DNA of 64,000 nucleotides from JBBQUN01 sp963698395 (GCA_963698395.1 CAVOQQ010000008.1:248001-312000), one strand, 5' to 3'; shown: positions 8,610 through 18,322, numbered from the stretch's first letter. Notes: a model not told the origin generated them from the letters alone. A program made the numbers and translations.

Positions 8610-9389
8610 TCAGGCGCCTTCGCCCTCGGCGGTGGCGGGCTCGCTCGCTGCGGCGGGTTCGGCGGCGACATCGAGACCGAGCTGCGCCCGGATCTCGCTC
8701 AGGCGGGCGCTGGCTTCGACGTTGATCGAGGCCTGCTCGACCTCGAGCATGCGGGCCTCGACCGACGACTCGGAGAGCTCGGCGGCACCCTTGGCCTTGG
8801 CGTAGCGGCTCTCGACCTTTTCGCGGACCTCGTCGAAGGTCGGCACGTCTTCACCGACGGTCTCCGACAGCGAATCCATGGCCTTGTTGAGCTGCTCTTG
8901 CATCTTCGCCTGGTCGAGTTGCGACATCAGCTTCTGACGCTCGCCCAGCTTCTTCTGCAAGGCCGAGGAGTTCTGGTTGACCGCCGCCTTGGCCTGATCG
9001 GCGGCCTGGGACGCCGAGAGGTGCAGGGCCTTCAGGTCTTCGACCTCACGCTCGAGCGAGATCATCCGGTTGGCGAACGATTCGGCGGCCGAGGTGTACT
9101 GCGTGACCTTCTCGGTATCGCCCCGCTTCTGGGCATCGTCGGCCATCATCACGGCCTGGCGGGCGTTGTTGCCGACCTTCTCGTACTCCTCCATGGTGCG
9201 GTTGAGTCGGATCTCGGTCTGCTTCTGATTGGCGATCACATTGGCCGCCTGCTCCTTGAGCCGGCGGTGCTGATCCTGGGCCTCGGTGATGGCCTGCTCG
9301 AGCTGGACTTTGGGGTCGGCCCGTTCGTTGAAGCTCCCCGTGAGCCTTGCCGTCGTGTACTTCCACCAGCGCTTCATGAGCTTGAACAT
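8610..9389 (-). CDS. pspA: PspA/IM30 family membrane-stress protein
   Basis: 259 aa, nearly all helical coiled coil, starting MFKLMKRWWKYTTARL, an amphipathic helix, followed by DPKVQLEQAITEAQDQHRRL. These are typical of PspA/IM30/Vipp1 (ESCRT-III-like) proteins that coat and repair the cytoplasmic membrane. The last 25 residues are Ala/Glu-rich and probably disordered. No pspBC or clgR-type partner is nearby; murJ lies upstream on the same strand, separated by hairpins. Confidence 0.9.
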   Translation of the reverse strand: MFKLMKRWWKYTTARLTGSFNERADPKVQLEQAITEAQDQHRRLKEQAANVIANQKQTEIRLNRTMEEYEKVGNNARQAVMMADDAQKRGDTEKVTQYTSAAESFANRMISLEREVEDLKALHLSASQAADQAKAAVNQNSSALQKKLGERQKLMSQLDQAKMQEQLNKAMDSLSETVGEDVPTFDEVREKVESRYAKAKGAAELSESSVEARMLEVEQASINVEASARLSEIRAQLGLDVAAEPAAASEPATAEGEGA

Positions 9390-9480
9390 GGCGGTGATGG
9401 TAGTCGTTCCTGATCGGCTGGGGAACGTTGGCCCATCGAAGCAACGTCCGCAGGCGCTCAGGCGGCTTCACGAGGGTCGC

Positions 9481-9527
9481 CGGCCTCCTGCCGAGGCCGG
9501 CTCGTCTGCGGCCCACCCGAGTGGGCC
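9481..9527 (-). terminator. Pair of hairpins after murJ
   Basis: GGCCCAC-CCGA-GTGGGCC (9510-9527) and CGGCCT / AGGCCG (9481-9499) lie just past the murJ stop on the minus strand, before pspA. Confidence 0.65.
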
Positions 9528-9534
9528 GGGGTCC

Positions 9535-11157
9535 TCAGGAGCGGGGACGAAGGCCTTGGAATCGCAGCAGTCCGATGTAGATGGCAAGGGCAGCGATACC
9601 GATGATCACGCCCTCGATCGGCGCGCCGATCGGCAGGACCACCTGGATCAGCCAGAGAGCGATGGCCGTGCCGAAGGAGGCGACGGCGACCGGAACGGCG
9701 AGGCCCGACGACACGTGGCGGCCGACCCGGTTCTGCAGCGCCCGCCGGAGCAGGACCCACTCGACCACCGAGGCCACCGCCGCACCGACGGCGATGCCGA
9801 CCGCTCCGAGCCTTGCGATCGACGTGTCGGCCCGCACGGCCTCGGGCAGCGGCGACCACAAGCCGACCGGTAGCTCGGACCAGCCCGAGATGGAGCCGTC
9901 GCTGATGACGAGCCGGTCGAACTGGAACATGACGAGCACGGTGACACTGGTCAGCACCAGCAACCGAACCACGGCGATCTGGGCGGGGCGGCGGACATCA
10001 CCCAGGGCGTAGAGCGCGTTCTGCGTGACCCGGGCACTCATCGTCGCCGGGAGAGCGAGCGCGAACACGAACAGCACCATCGCCATCACGTCGACTCGTC
10101 CATCGGAGATCGGCGACTTGCCGACCACCTGACTGAGCCACTGGTACATGGTGGTGATGACCGGTCGAGCGGCCGAAGTGAACACGGCGAGGACGAGGCC
10201 GGCCGGCAGCACGATCTTGCGCAGCCCCATCTCGAGCCGATGAGCGACCATCGTCGCCCGGTCGGACTGGCGCGACATCTCGGTCAACTCGGTGGTGGCG
10301 ATGGCGAAGCCGAAGAGCGAGATGGGCAGGAGGTAGAGCGGCATGACGAGCGCAAGCGCCGAGATGCTCGAGGTGGCGAGAAAGCTCGCCAGCGTGAGGT
10401 CGATGTAGCTCGAGAGCTGGACGACACCTCGAGCGCCGAGCGCCGGGACGAAACGCTTCAACACGACCCCGACCTGGCCGCCACGGTTGAGGTGTGGGGT
10501 GACCCCGTGCGTCAGGATGCGCACTCGTGGAATCTGTACGCCCAGTTGCAGAATGCTCCCGATGCCGACGGCGATGGCCAGGAGGGTGGTGATGCGTTCC
10601 GGCGACGGGTCGGTGTCGAACAGGGTGGCGGCGAGCACCACGCCGGACAGCATGACGATCTGGGCCAGGTTCCAGAGTGCCGGCGCGACGTAGCTGAGGA
10701 AGTACTGCCGATGGGCGTTGAGGATGCCGAGACACCACGCCGAGATACCCAGCAGCCCGATGCCCGGTGCGGTGATACGGGTGAGCCAGACGGCTTGGTC
10801 ATGGACCTCGGCCGTCAGGCCCGGTGCCGTCACGCTGATCACCGGTCCGGCGGCGAGCACCATGATGGACACGATGAGGAGAATGGCGGCGGTCAGCAGA
10901 CCGAGCACGCCGCCGGCAACACGCCGGGCCTCGACCTCGTTGCGTTCCTCGACCAGACGGGCGTAGACCGGTACGAACGACGCCGAGAGTGAACCCTCGC
11001 CCAGGAGGTTCTGGACGATATTGGGCACCTTCATGGCCGTGCGGAAGGCGTCGGCGGCCGGCGTGGCACCGAGCGTGGCGCCGATCAACGCCTCACGGAC
11101 GAGTCCGAACCCCCGGCTGATCCCGATGCCGGCAGCCGCCTTGTTCGCTCCGCTCAC
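9535..11157 (-). CDS. murJ: Lipid II flippase MurJ (MviN family)
   Basis: 540 aa, a polytopic membrane protein with about 14 predicted hydrophobic helices. The N-terminal SRGFGLVREALIGATLG and AFRTAMKVPNIVQNLLGEG are the MurJ/MviN signature; several conserved Arg residues lie in the central cavity region. MurJ moves lipid-linked peptidoglycan precursor across the membrane. GTG start. The upstream AAA gene is on the same strand with a 32-base gap. Confidence 0.92.
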   Translation of the reverse strand: MSGANKAAAGIGISRGFGLVREALIGATLGATPAADAFRTAMKVPNIVQNLLGEGSLSASFVPVYARLVEERNEVEARRVAGGVLGLLTAAILLIVSIMVLAAGPVISVTAPGLTAEVHDQAVWLTRITAPGIGLLGISAWCLGILNAHRQYFLSYVAPALWNLAQIVMLSGVVLAATLFDTDPSPERITTLLAIAVGIGSILQLGVQIPRVRILTHGVTPHLNRGGQVGVVLKRFVPALGARGVVQLSSYIDLTLASFLATSSISALALVMPLYLLPISLFGFAIATTELTEMSRQSDRATMVAHRLEMGLRKIVLPAGLVLAVFTSAARPVITTMYQWLSQVVGKSPISDGRVDVMAMVLFVFALALPATMSARVTQNALYALGDVRRPAQIAVVRLLVLTSVTVLVMFQFDRLVISDGSISGWSELPVGLWSPLPEAVRADTSIARLGAVGIAVGAAVASVVEWVLLRRALQNRVGRHVSSGLAVPVAVASFGTAIALWLIQVVLPIGAPIEGVIIGIAALAIYIGLLRFQGLRPRS

Positions 11158-11189
11158 GGTCGCCCCCGATTGTCGGCAACGAGCATGGG

Positions 11190-12602
11190 TCAGACGGCTC
11201 CGCCGACGGGCACGCCGGCGATGTCTTCGGCGGTGAGCTCGATGAGCTGTTCGTCGGTGGGGGACTCGACGTCGACCAGTCGGGTGGCTTGGCGGGCAAC
11301 GGCGCCCTCGAACAGGTTGCGGACCAGCCGGCCGTTGCCGAAGCCGGGGCCACGCTCGTGCGCACCGAACCAGGCGATCGCCGCCTCGGTCGCTCCCTCA
11401 CCCAACTCGTAGCGACCCTTGTCGCAGATCAATCGGAGGATGGCGAGGAGTTCGTCGTTGGAGTAGTCGGGGAAGGTGACCGTCTTCGGGAAGCGGCTCG
11501 AGAAACCGGGGTTGGCGCCGACGAGCTCGGCCATCTCCTTCGGGTAGCCGGCAAGGATCACGACCATGGTGTCTCGTCGGTCTTCGACGTTCTTCACGAT
11601 GGCATCGATCGCTTCGCGTCCGAAGTCCTTCTCGCCGCCGCGCATCAACGAGTACGCCTCGTCGATCAGCAGCACCCCACCGTCGGCGTTCTCGAAGACC
11701 TCGGCGACCTTGGTGGCGGTCTGCCCGACGAAGCCGGCGACGAGGCCGCTGCGGTCGATCTCGGTGAGATGACCGATCTCGACCAGGTCGAGGCTTCGGT
11801 AGATACGAGCCAGGAGCCGGGCCACGGTCGTCTTGCCGGTACCGGGGTTGCCGCTGAAGACGAGGTGCTTGTTGGAATCGATGACGGGAAGGCCACGGTC
11901 GGCTCGCAACTTCTGCACTCGCAACAGCGCCGTGAGGAGCCGCACCTCTTCCTTCACCGCGTCGAGGCCGATGAGCGAGTCGAGTTCGGCGAGCACGTCT
12001 TCCAACGGTTCGGCCGGCACCGGTTCGGGCTTGGCCGGCTCGGCCGTTGCCGCTGCGCTGCCGCAGCGCGTGGCGGGTCCTGAGCCGGCCACGGTGCCCG
12101 GTTTCGGTGGCGCCGGCTTGCCGGTCGGCAGCTCGGCCAGCAGCAGGCGCTGGAGCGCAACCACGGCTGCGAGTTCGGCCTCGGACGGCCACTTGTCGAG
12201 CGAGATCACGGTGTGGGCGAGCGCCATGATCTCGTCGTAGTAGAGCCGACCGTACTTGGTGCCACGCAGTCGGTCGACGTCGCACAGCGTCTTGAACAAG
12301 GTCGACGGCCGGCTCAACCACGCCTTGCGGCCGTCGAAGATCGTGCTGTTGCGCAGCTGGTCGGGCATGGCGTTGCCGGGCAACAGATCGTGGGGGGCGA
12401 AGGCAGCCACCAAGGCCCAGAGTTCGTCGTCGGTGTGGCGACCGTCGGCATCGATCAGCGCGGTGCTGAGATGGTAGGCCTCGACCACTGCGTCGTTGGC
12501 AAGGCGACTGGCGTCGACCGTGGTGCCGGATGCCGCATCGACCAGCGCATCGCCGATACGTCGAGCGAATTGTTCAACTGCTCGATGCAAGCCTCGGTCC
12601 AT
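11190..12602 (-). CDS. CbxX/CfqX (SpoVK/EccA-type) AAA ATPase
   Basis: 470 aa. Residues 1-200 are helical with a Pro/Ala-rich linker. The AAA domain begins around 205 (DSLIGLDAVKEEV), with Walker A GNPGTGKTT at 251-259, Walker B GVLLIDEAY near 317, and NPGFSSRFPKTVTFPDYS, which is typical of the CbxX family. Relatives remodel Rubisco or act in type VII secretion (EccA); neither partner system is visible here, so the substrate is unknown. TAGCAT lies 9 bases before the ATG, so the mRNA may be nearly leaderless. Confidence 0.85.
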   Translation of the reverse strand: MDRGLHRAVEQFARRIGDALVDAASGTTVDASRLANDAVVEAYHLSTALIDADGRHTDDELWALVAAFAPHDLLPGNAMPDQLRNSTIFDGRKAWLSRPSTLFKTLCDVDRLRGTKYGRLYYDEIMALAHTVISLDKWPSEAELAAVVALQRLLLAELPTGKPAPPKPGTVAGSGPATRCGSAAATAEPAKPEPVPAEPLEDVLAELDSLIGLDAVKEEVRLLTALLRVQKLRADRGLPVIDSNKHLVFSGNPGTGKTTVARLLARIYRSLDLVEIGHLTEIDRSGLVAGFVGQTATKVAEVFENADGGVLLIDEAYSLMRGGEKDFGREAIDAIVKNVEDRRDTMVVILAGYPKEMAELVGANPGFSSRFPKTVTFPDYSNDELLAILRLICDKGRYELGEGATEAAIAWFGAHERGPGFGNGRLVRNLFEGAVARQATRLVDVESPTDEQLIELTAEDIAGVPVGGAV

Positions 12603-12787
12603 AGCGGTCCGATGCTACTCCGCACGCAGCTTGGCCTGGTGACCATCGACGGCTGGGCCCCAAGTTCCTCATCGTCGCGTCACGATCGCCACCGCTTCGC
12701 TGCTTCGTTCACACCGGTGGGGTACGAGCGGGGGTCGGCTGCAGGCACCTTGGGAACCGCCGCAAGGAGATCTCTTGCCATCTCATC

Positions 12788-12818
12788 TTGACCAGGTGGT
12801 CAAGGGTGCTTGTAGGTT
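12788..12818 (+). promoter_or_regulatory. Promoter with overlapping palindrome for the MoxR/CoxE operon
   Basis: TTGACC (12788-12793) serves as -35 and TAGGTT (12813-12818) as -10, which places the start site at or next to the ATG at 12826. The -35 is part of a perfect palindrome, TTGACCA-GG-TGGTCAA (12788-12803), a likely repressor site. Confidence 0.5.
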
Positions 12819-12825
12819 GTGTTTC

Positions 12826-13719
12826 ATGACTCATCGATTCGAATCCGTCGATGCCGTCCGTGAAGGACTTCGTACGGTGGATTATCTCGCCGACGATTCC
12901 ATTGCTGGCATCGCTTTCCTCGCCGACCGACTCCAGAAGCCGATTCTGGTGGAAGGGCCGGCAGGTACCGGCAAGACCGAACTGGCCAAGTCGATCGCCA
13001 CCATGATCGGCGCCCGCCTGATCCGCTTGCAGTGCTACGAGGGGCTCGACGAGTCGAAGGCGCTGTACGAGTGGAACTACAAGAAGCAGCTGCTGCGCAT
13101 CCAGGCAGAGGGCGACGAGTCCACCTGGGACGACATCCAGAACGACATCTTCTCCAACGACTTCCTCCTCGAGCGTCCACTGCTCGAAGCGATCCGGGCC
13201 CAAGACCCGGTCGTGCTGTTGATCGACGAGGTCGATCGCGTCGAGGTCGAGACCGAAGCGCTCCTGCTGGAACTGCTGTCGGACTATCAGGTCTCCATTC
13301 CCGAGCTCGGCACCCTCGAGGCCAACCAGATTCCTCTGGTGTTCCTCACCTCCAACAACACCCGTGAGCTGTCCGAGGCCCTCAAGCGTCGCTGCCTTTT
13401 TCTTCACCTCGACTACCCGAGCATGGAGCGCGAGAAGGAAATCGTCCTCACCCGGGTCCCCGACATCACCGACAACCTGGCCGACCAGATCGCCCGCATC
13501 GTGCGTTCGATCCGCCAGCTCGAGCTCAAGAAGGCGCCCTCGGTCTCCGAGACCATCGACTGGGCTCGCACGCTGATCCTCCTCGGTATCGACCAGATCA
13601 CGGCCAAGGACGCCACCGACACCGTCAGCATCTTGCTCAAGTACAAGAGCGACATCGACAAGGTGATCAAGGAATTCTCCCAGAACGAGAAGACGCACTT
13701 CGAGGCAACGGCCAGCTGA
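12826..13719 (+). CDS. MoxR-family AAA ATPase
   Basis: 297 aa. Walker A GPAGTGKTE lies near residue 45, Walker B VVLLIDEVDR near 132, and LTSNNTRELSEALKRRC is the sensor/arginine-finger segment of MoxR proteins. These ATPases work with a VWA-domain partner in metal insertion or maturation of enzymes such as CO dehydrogenase. The ATG at 12826 is chosen because the promoter lies just before it; the in-frame start at 12775 would lie upstream of the promoter. The stop overlaps the CoxE-like gene by one base (TGATG). Confidence 0.9.
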   Translation: MTHRFESVDAVREGLRTVDYLADDSIAGIAFLADRLQKPILVEGPAGTGKTELAKSIATMIGARLIRLQCYEGLDESKALYEWNYKKQLLRIQAEGDESTWDDIQNDIFSNDFLLERPLLEAIRAQDPVVLLIDEVDRVEVETEALLLELLSDYQVSIPELGTLEANQIPLVFLTSNNTRELSEALKRRCLFLHLDYPSMEREKEIVLTRVPDITDNLADQIARIVRSIRQLELKKAPSVSETIDWARTLILLGIDQITAKDATDTVSILLKYKSDIDKVIKEFSQNEKTHFEATAS

Positions 13720-15224
13720 TGACCCCGCCGACCGACACTGCTGTCAGCAACAACGGCGCGAGCTCAGACGGGGGCGCGGCCAGCGTTCCGCTGTTCGACC
13801 TCCTGGAGGGCTTCGTGCAAGACCTCCGCGCCGCCGGGCTGCCGGTGTCGCTGTCGGAGAACATCGACGCTGCTGCCGCTGTCCGGCACATCCCGATCGA
13901 AGACCGCAATGCGTTCAAGTACGCGTTGGCGGCCACGCTGGTCAAGAACAATTCGCACTGGCGCACCTTCGAAACCCTGTTCGAGGTCTACTTCTCGCTG
14001 CGGGGCAAGGAGTACGCGGTCGGCGACGATTCCAAAGATCCGTTCGCCGACATGGACCTCGACCAGAACTTCGACGACCAGCCACCGGGCGAAGGCGGCC
14101 AGGGCGGGGGCGACGGCATGTCGCCCGAAGAACTGGCCGAGATGCTGTTCCAGGCGCTGCTGCGCGGCGACGACACCATCATGCGTGCCATCTCTCGCCA
14201 GGCGGTCAAACGCTACGCCGGCATGGAACCGGGTCGTCCCGTCGGTGGGACCTACTACCTCTACCGCACCCTTCGGAATCTCGATCTCGACGGGATGATG
14301 GAGCGGTTGATGGAGCAGGCCAGGCAAGACGCCGGCGGCGAGCTCACGCCACTCGAGGAACGACTCGAGCAAGACGAGTTCGACGATCGCATCGAGAAGC
14401 TCAAGAAAGAGATCGAAGCCGAGATCCGTCGCCGCCTGGTGGCCGATCGTGGGGCCGAGGCCATGGCCAAGACCCTGCGCAAGCCGCTGCCCGAAGACGT
14501 CGACTTCATGCATGCCAGTCGAGACGAGATGGCGGCGCTTCGCAAGGCGATCTACCCGCTCACCCGCAAGCTCGCCGTCCGCCTCGCCCGCAAGCGTCGC
14601 CACGGCCGCAAGGGCCCGCTCGACTTCCGCTCGACGGTCCGCCATTCGCTGAGCTACGGCGGCGTGCCGGCCGAGCTCAAGTTCCGCTACCCCCGTCCTT
14701 CCAAGCCCGAGATCATGGTCATCGCCGACATCTCGGGTTCGGTGGCGGCGTTCGCCCGTTTCACCCTGCACCTCGTCTACGCCATCTCGGGCCAGTTCTC
14801 CAAGGTCCGGGCGTTCGTGTTCATCGATGGCCTCGACGAGGTCACCCGGTTCTTCGAAGGGGTCGACGACATCTCCGAGGCCGTGCATCGGGTCAACACC
14901 GAGGCCGACGTCATCTGGGTCGACGGTCACTCCGACTACGGCCACGCATTCGAGGTCTTCTGGGACAAGTACGGCCAAGACGTCAACTCCAAGACCACCG
15001 TGTTGATCCTCGGTGACGCTCGCAACAACTATCACGCCTCGCAGGCCTGGATCATCAAGGAAATCGAGAAGAAGGCACGCAAGACCTTCTGGCTCAATCC
15101 CGAACCCAAGGCCTATTGGGACACGGGTGATTCCATCGTCGGCGAATATGGGGCACACTGCGAGGGTGTGTTCGAAGTCCGGAACCTTCGTCAGCTCGAG
15201 AAGTTCGTCGACAACCTCGTTTGA
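13719..15224 (+). CDS. VWA domain protein, CoxE-like
   Basis: 501 aa. The C-terminal von Willebrand A domain has the MIDAS motif DISGSVA at about 337 and a conserved DGHSDYG segment later on. The N-terminal part is helical and acidic (GEGGQGGGDG linker near 125). It is the usual partner of the adjoining MoxR ATPase. No CO dehydrogenase or other obvious client gene is in the window. The start overlaps the upstream stop. Confidence 0.88.
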   Translation: MTPPTDTAVSNNGASSDGGAASVPLFDLLEGFVQDLRAAGLPVSLSENIDAAAAVRHIPIEDRNAFKYALAATLVKNNSHWRTFETLFEVYFSLRGKEYAVGDDSKDPFADMDLDQNFDDQPPGEGGQGGGDGMSPEELAEMLFQALLRGDDTIMRAISRQAVKRYAGMEPGRPVGGTYYLYRTLRNLDLDGMMERLMEQARQDAGGELTPLEERLEQDEFDDRIEKLKKEIEAEIRRRLVADRGAEAMAKTLRKPLPEDVDFMHASRDEMAALRKAIYPLTRKLAVRLARKRRHGRKGPLDFRSTVRHSLSYGGVPAELKFRYPRPSKPEIMVIADISGSVAAFARFTLHLVYAISGQFSKVRAFVFIDGLDEVTRFFEGVDDISEAVHRVNTEADVIWVDGHSDYGHAFEVFWDKYGQDVNSKTTVLILGDARNNYHASQAWIIKEIEKKARKTFWLNPEPKAYWDTGDSIVGEYGAHCEGVFEVRNLRQLEKFVDNLV

Positions 15225-15302
15225 GTCCGCGTTGGTGAGCCATCGTGGAGAACTTCTGTGTTGTGATGCATCCAAGAGCCGTTCGATACCGAACACAACT
15301 AT

Positions 15303-15941
15303 GTGTCGAACGTCGCAACACTCACCCGCCCCGATTCGGTGGCTCGAGAGCGCTTCGTTGGTGATGAGTTCATGACCTCGCTCGACCACCGGTTCGCCGC
15401 CGGCGATGAGGCTGCGCTTCGAGAAGCCTTCGACCTCCACGGCCCCCTCGTGCTCGGCATGGCCCGCAAGCTGGTCGGTGCCGATGCCGAAGACGTGGCC
15501 CAGCAGGTCTTTCTCGCTGCGTGGAAGGCCCGCGAGCGCTACGACGCCGATCGTGGCCCACTGGGCGCCTGGCTGGTCGGCATCACCCGGTTCAAGTCGA
15601 TCGATCACCTCCGGGCGAAGAGCCGCCAGCTACGCACCGTCGATGACGAGTTCATCGAACGCAGTGGCGCCAACGAGCCCCAAGAAGAGAGCATCGCCGC
15701 TCGCCTCGCCGACCGGATGGTGCTCACCCAGGCGCTCACGATTCTGCCCGACGAGCGTCGAGAGATCGTGAAGATGGCGTTCTACGACGGCCTGACCCAC
15801 GCCGAGATCAGCGAACGAACCGGCATGCCGTTGGGCACGATCAAGAGCCACGTCCGGAGAGGACTGTTGGCGTTGCGTGACTACCTCGACGAGGGGCGCA
15901 ACGAAGTCGATGGACGGGAGGATGACGATGTCACCGTCTGA
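15303..15941 (+). CDS. ECF-type RNA polymerase sigma factor
   Basis: 212 aa. Sigma region 2 runs from about residue 45 (GPLVLGMARKLV, DVAQQVFLAAW, then FKSIDHLRA) and region 4 is the HTH near 160-195 (GLTHAEISERTGMPLGTIKSHVRRGL). It probably directs a small envelope or stress regulon and is held by the membrane protein encoded next. GTG at 15303 gives full region 2 plus a short extension; ATG at 15372 is an alternative. The gene overlaps the anti-sigma start by 14 bases. Confidence 0.88.
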   Translation: MSNVATLTRPDSVARERFVGDEFMTSLDHRFAAGDEAALREAFDLHGPLVLGMARKLVGADAEDVAQQVFLAAWKARERYDADRGPLGAWLVGITRFKSIDHLRAKSRQLRTVDDEFIERSGANEPQEESIAARLADRMVLTQALTILPDERREIVKMAFYDGLTHAEISERTGMPLGTIKSHVRRGLLALRDYLDEGRNEVDGREDDDVTV

Positions 15942-16776
15942 CTCGCCACGCTCTGATGCGACTCGGTTCGGCCCGACCGTCTGGGCCCAGTTGAGCGACG
16001 ACGAGCTGCTCGCCATGTCCGACGCCGAGTTCGATCGCCTGACCGCCGACGTGGTCACCGTGCTCCACGAGGGTCCGCTCGACATCGAACCCGAACGACC
16101 GCCCGAATCGTTGTGGGCAGCGATCGAGCGCGAGGTCGATCGAGGGGGTGGGGGCCAGTCGCTCGATGACGGCGCTGGTCGAACCGAACCTCCCGATGGC
16201 CATGCTCACGGTGACGCTGCTCACGGTGACGATGCTCACGATGACGATGTTCTCCAAGACGACCGGCCGCTCGGAGTGGTGCAGCCCCTGGAGCGCAGGC
16301 GGGGACGGGGCGAGGGGAGCCCGTCGGCGTTCCGGGCGTCCTCACGATGGAGCGGTCGTGCCGCCGCACTGACCCTCGTCGCTGCTGCCTTCCTCTTGGT
16401 CGCCGTGCCGTTGGCGCTCAGCCAACGCTCCGACGATCCCGAGGTGTTGGCAGCCGCCGACCTCGAGGTCCTCGACCCGGCGGTGGCCACCTTCGGCCAT
16501 GCCGACCTGCTGGTCGACGACGACGCCGAAGCGCTGTCGATCGATTTCTCGGCCACGGCTCCGGCCGACGAGTACCTCGAACTGTGGTTGCTGGCGGTCG
16601 AGGATGACCAAGTGACGCCCCTGTCGCTGGGTCGTATCGATGGTGACGGCACCTTCGTGATCCCCGAAGGCGTCGACCGAAACAAGTTCAACATCGTCGA
16701 CATCTCGATCGAGGCGAACGACGGCGACGAGTCGCACTCCGGGCGGAGCATCCTCCGGGGCCAGCTCATCAGCTGA
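15928..16776 (+). CDS. RskA-like membrane anti-sigma factor
   Basis: 282 aa. The start ATG at 15928 has GGGAGG six bases upstream, within the sigma gene. The cytoplasmic part (1-140) carries DDELLAMSDAEFDRL and a His/Asp-rich stretch made of AHGDx repeats. A single membrane helix (AAALTLVAAAFLLVAVPLAL) lies around 150-170, and the outer domain ends with EYLELWLLAVEDD and a beta-rich segment like the RskA C-terminal domain. The sigma/anti-sigma order and overlap support the pairing. Confidence 0.8.
   Translation: MSPSDSPRSDATRFGPTVWAQLSDDELLAMSDAEFDRLTADVVTVLHEGPLDIEPERPPESLWAAIEREVDRGGGGQSLDDGAGRTEPPDGHAHGDAAHGDDAHDDDVLQDDRPLGVVQPLERRRGRGEGSPSAFRASSRWSGRAAALTLVAAAFLLVAVPLALSQRSDDPEVLAAADLEVLDPAVATFGHADLLVDDDAEALSIDFSATAPADEYLELWLLAVEDDQVTPLSLGRIDGDGTFVIPEGVDRNKFNIVDISIEANDGDESHSGRSILRGQLIS
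16202..16246 (+). repeat. 15-bp tandem repeat (three units) in the anti-sigma gene
   Basis: Three copies of a unit close to ATGCTCACGGTGACG encode (A)HGD-type pentapeptides, giving a His/Asp-rich patch that could bind metal. Confidence 0.75.
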
Positions 16777-16879
16777 CCGGGCGGGCCGTCCTGAGAGGTC
16801 ACGCCGATCTACGCCGCCATTGCCGGCACGCTCTGGTTCGGGCGCTCAACCCGAGGATTGCAGTTGGTCGGGCAAGGGT

Positions 16880-18214
16880 TCAGTTGCCGATGAACTCGCT
16901 GACCCGGAAGGCGAGGTCGAGGCTCTGGCTGGCGTTGAGCCTCGGGTCGCACATGGTCTCGTAGCGCTGATTGAGATCGTCGTCGTCGAGTTTGGCTGCG
17001 CCGCCGAGGCACTCGGTGACGTCTTCACCGGTGAGTTCGACATGGATACCGCCGGGCCAGGTGCCGACCTCGCGGTGAGCTTCGAAGAAGCCGGCGACCT
17101 CGCCGAGGACCGAATCGAAGTGGCGGGTCTTGTAGCCGGAGGCCGAGGTGTAGGTGTTGCCGTGCATCGGATCACAGGCCCAGACGACCGGGTGGCCCGA
17201 GTCGCGAACGGCCTCGAGCAGCGGCGGCAGGTTCTCCCGCACGTGGTCGACACCCATGCGGGTGATGAGCGTGAGGCGGCCGGGGTCGCGCTCGGGGTCG
17301 AGCGCGTCGCACAGGGCGACGACCTCGTCGGGGGTGGCGGTCGGGCCCACCTTGCAGCCGATCGGGTTCTTGATCCCACGGAAGAACTCGACGTGAGCGC
17401 CGTCGAGATTGCGGGTGCGTTCGCCGATCCACACCATGTGGGCCGAGCAGTCGTACCACTCGTCGGTGAGGGTGTCCTTGCGAGTGAGGGCTTCCTCGTA
17501 GGGGAGGACCAGAGCCTCGTGGCTGGTGTAGAAGTCGGCCTCGTGGATCTCGGGGTGATTCGAGGAGATACCGGCCGCCTCCATGAAGCGCAGGGCGCGG
17601 TCGATCTCGGCGGCGAGCGTGGCGTAGCGCTTGCCTTCGGCCGAGGCGGCGACGAACTCCTGGTTCCACGCCTGGACTCGATGCAGGTCGGCGAAGCCAC
17701 CCTTGGTGAAGGCCCGCAAGAGGTTGAGGGTGGAGGCCGACTGGTTGTAGGCACGCAGGAGACGCTGAGGGTCTGGTCGACGGTCACCGGCCGAGAACGG
17801 CAGGTCATTGACCATGTGACCGAGGAACGAGGGCAGTTCCTCGCCGTCGATCGTCTCGGTGGCGCTCGAACGAGGCTTGGCGAACTGGCCGGCGATCCGG
17901 CCGACCTTCACGGCCGGCACGCCCGAGGAGTAGGTGAGGGCGACCGCCATCTGCAAGATGACCCGGAGGCGATCACGGATGGCGTTGGCATTGAAACCGT
18001 CGAACGACTCGGCGCAGTCGCCGGCCTGGAGCAGGAAGGCGCGCCGACCGGCCACGTCGGCCAACTTCGACTTGAGATCACGGCACTCGCCGGCGAAGAC
18101 GAGCGGGGGATAGGTGGCCAGTACCTTCTCGATCTGCTCCAGTTCGCCGGCCTCGGGCCAGGCAGGCTGATGCTTTGCGTCGAATGAGCGCCACGATCCA
18201 GGGTTCCAAGTCAC
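16880..18214 (-). CDS. aroG: Class II 3-deoxy-D-arabino-heptulosonate 7-phosphate synthase
   Basis: 444 aa, the first step of the shikimate pathway (phosphoenolpyruvate plus erythrose 4-phosphate). Class II signatures are clear: FLLQAGDCAESF, AHMVWIGERTR, KNPIGCKVGP and DPMHGNT. Length matches the mycobacterial enzyme (about 460 aa). The GTG at 18214, giving VTWNPGSWRSF, is preferred; the frame stays open to 18439 but that part crosses a strong hairpin. It stands alone, with no other shikimate genes nearby. Confidence 0.93.
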   Translation of the reverse strand: MTWNPGSWRSFDAKHQPAWPEAGELEQIEKVLATYPPLVFAGECRDLKSKLADVAGRRAFLLQAGDCAESFDGFNANAIRDRLRVILQMAVALTYSSGVPAVKVGRIAGQFAKPRSSATETIDGEELPSFLGHMVNDLPFSAGDRRPDPQRLLRAYNQSASTLNLLRAFTKGGFADLHRVQAWNQEFVAASAEGKRYATLAAEIDRALRFMEAAGISSNHPEIHEADFYTSHEALVLPYEEALTRKDTLTDEWYDCSAHMVWIGERTRNLDGAHVEFFRGIKNPIGCKVGPTATPDEVVALCDALDPERDPGRLTLITRMGVDHVRENLPPLLEAVRDSGHPVVWACDPMHGNTYTSASGYKTRHFDSVLGEVAGFFEAHREVGTWPGGIHVELTGEDVTECLGGAAKLDDDDLNQRYETMCDPRLNASQSLDLAFRVSEFIGN

Positions 18215-18289
18215 ACAGAGAGTGTTCCCACTCTTCGGAGTAACCACAACTGATTTTCGGAACTCACCGAGAAGAGTTGCGGTCGAACG

Positions 18290-18322
18290 CGAAACGACCA
18301 CCCGCAGGGGGTGGTCGTTTCG
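18290..18322 (-). terminator. 14-bp hairpin after the SigB-type sigma gene
   Basis: CGAAACGACCACCC pairs perfectly with GGGTGGTCGTTTCG across a 5-base loop, between the sigma gene stop (18387) and the DAHP synthase start, both on the minus strand. It is the strongest hairpin in the area. Confidence 0.8.

Noticed and set aside
13764..15608. 614-aa open frame on the minus strand
   Set aside because: Antisense to the CoxE-like gene; no family features.
16820..18187. 455-aa open frame on the plus strand
   Set aside because: Antisense shadow of the class II DAHP synthase.
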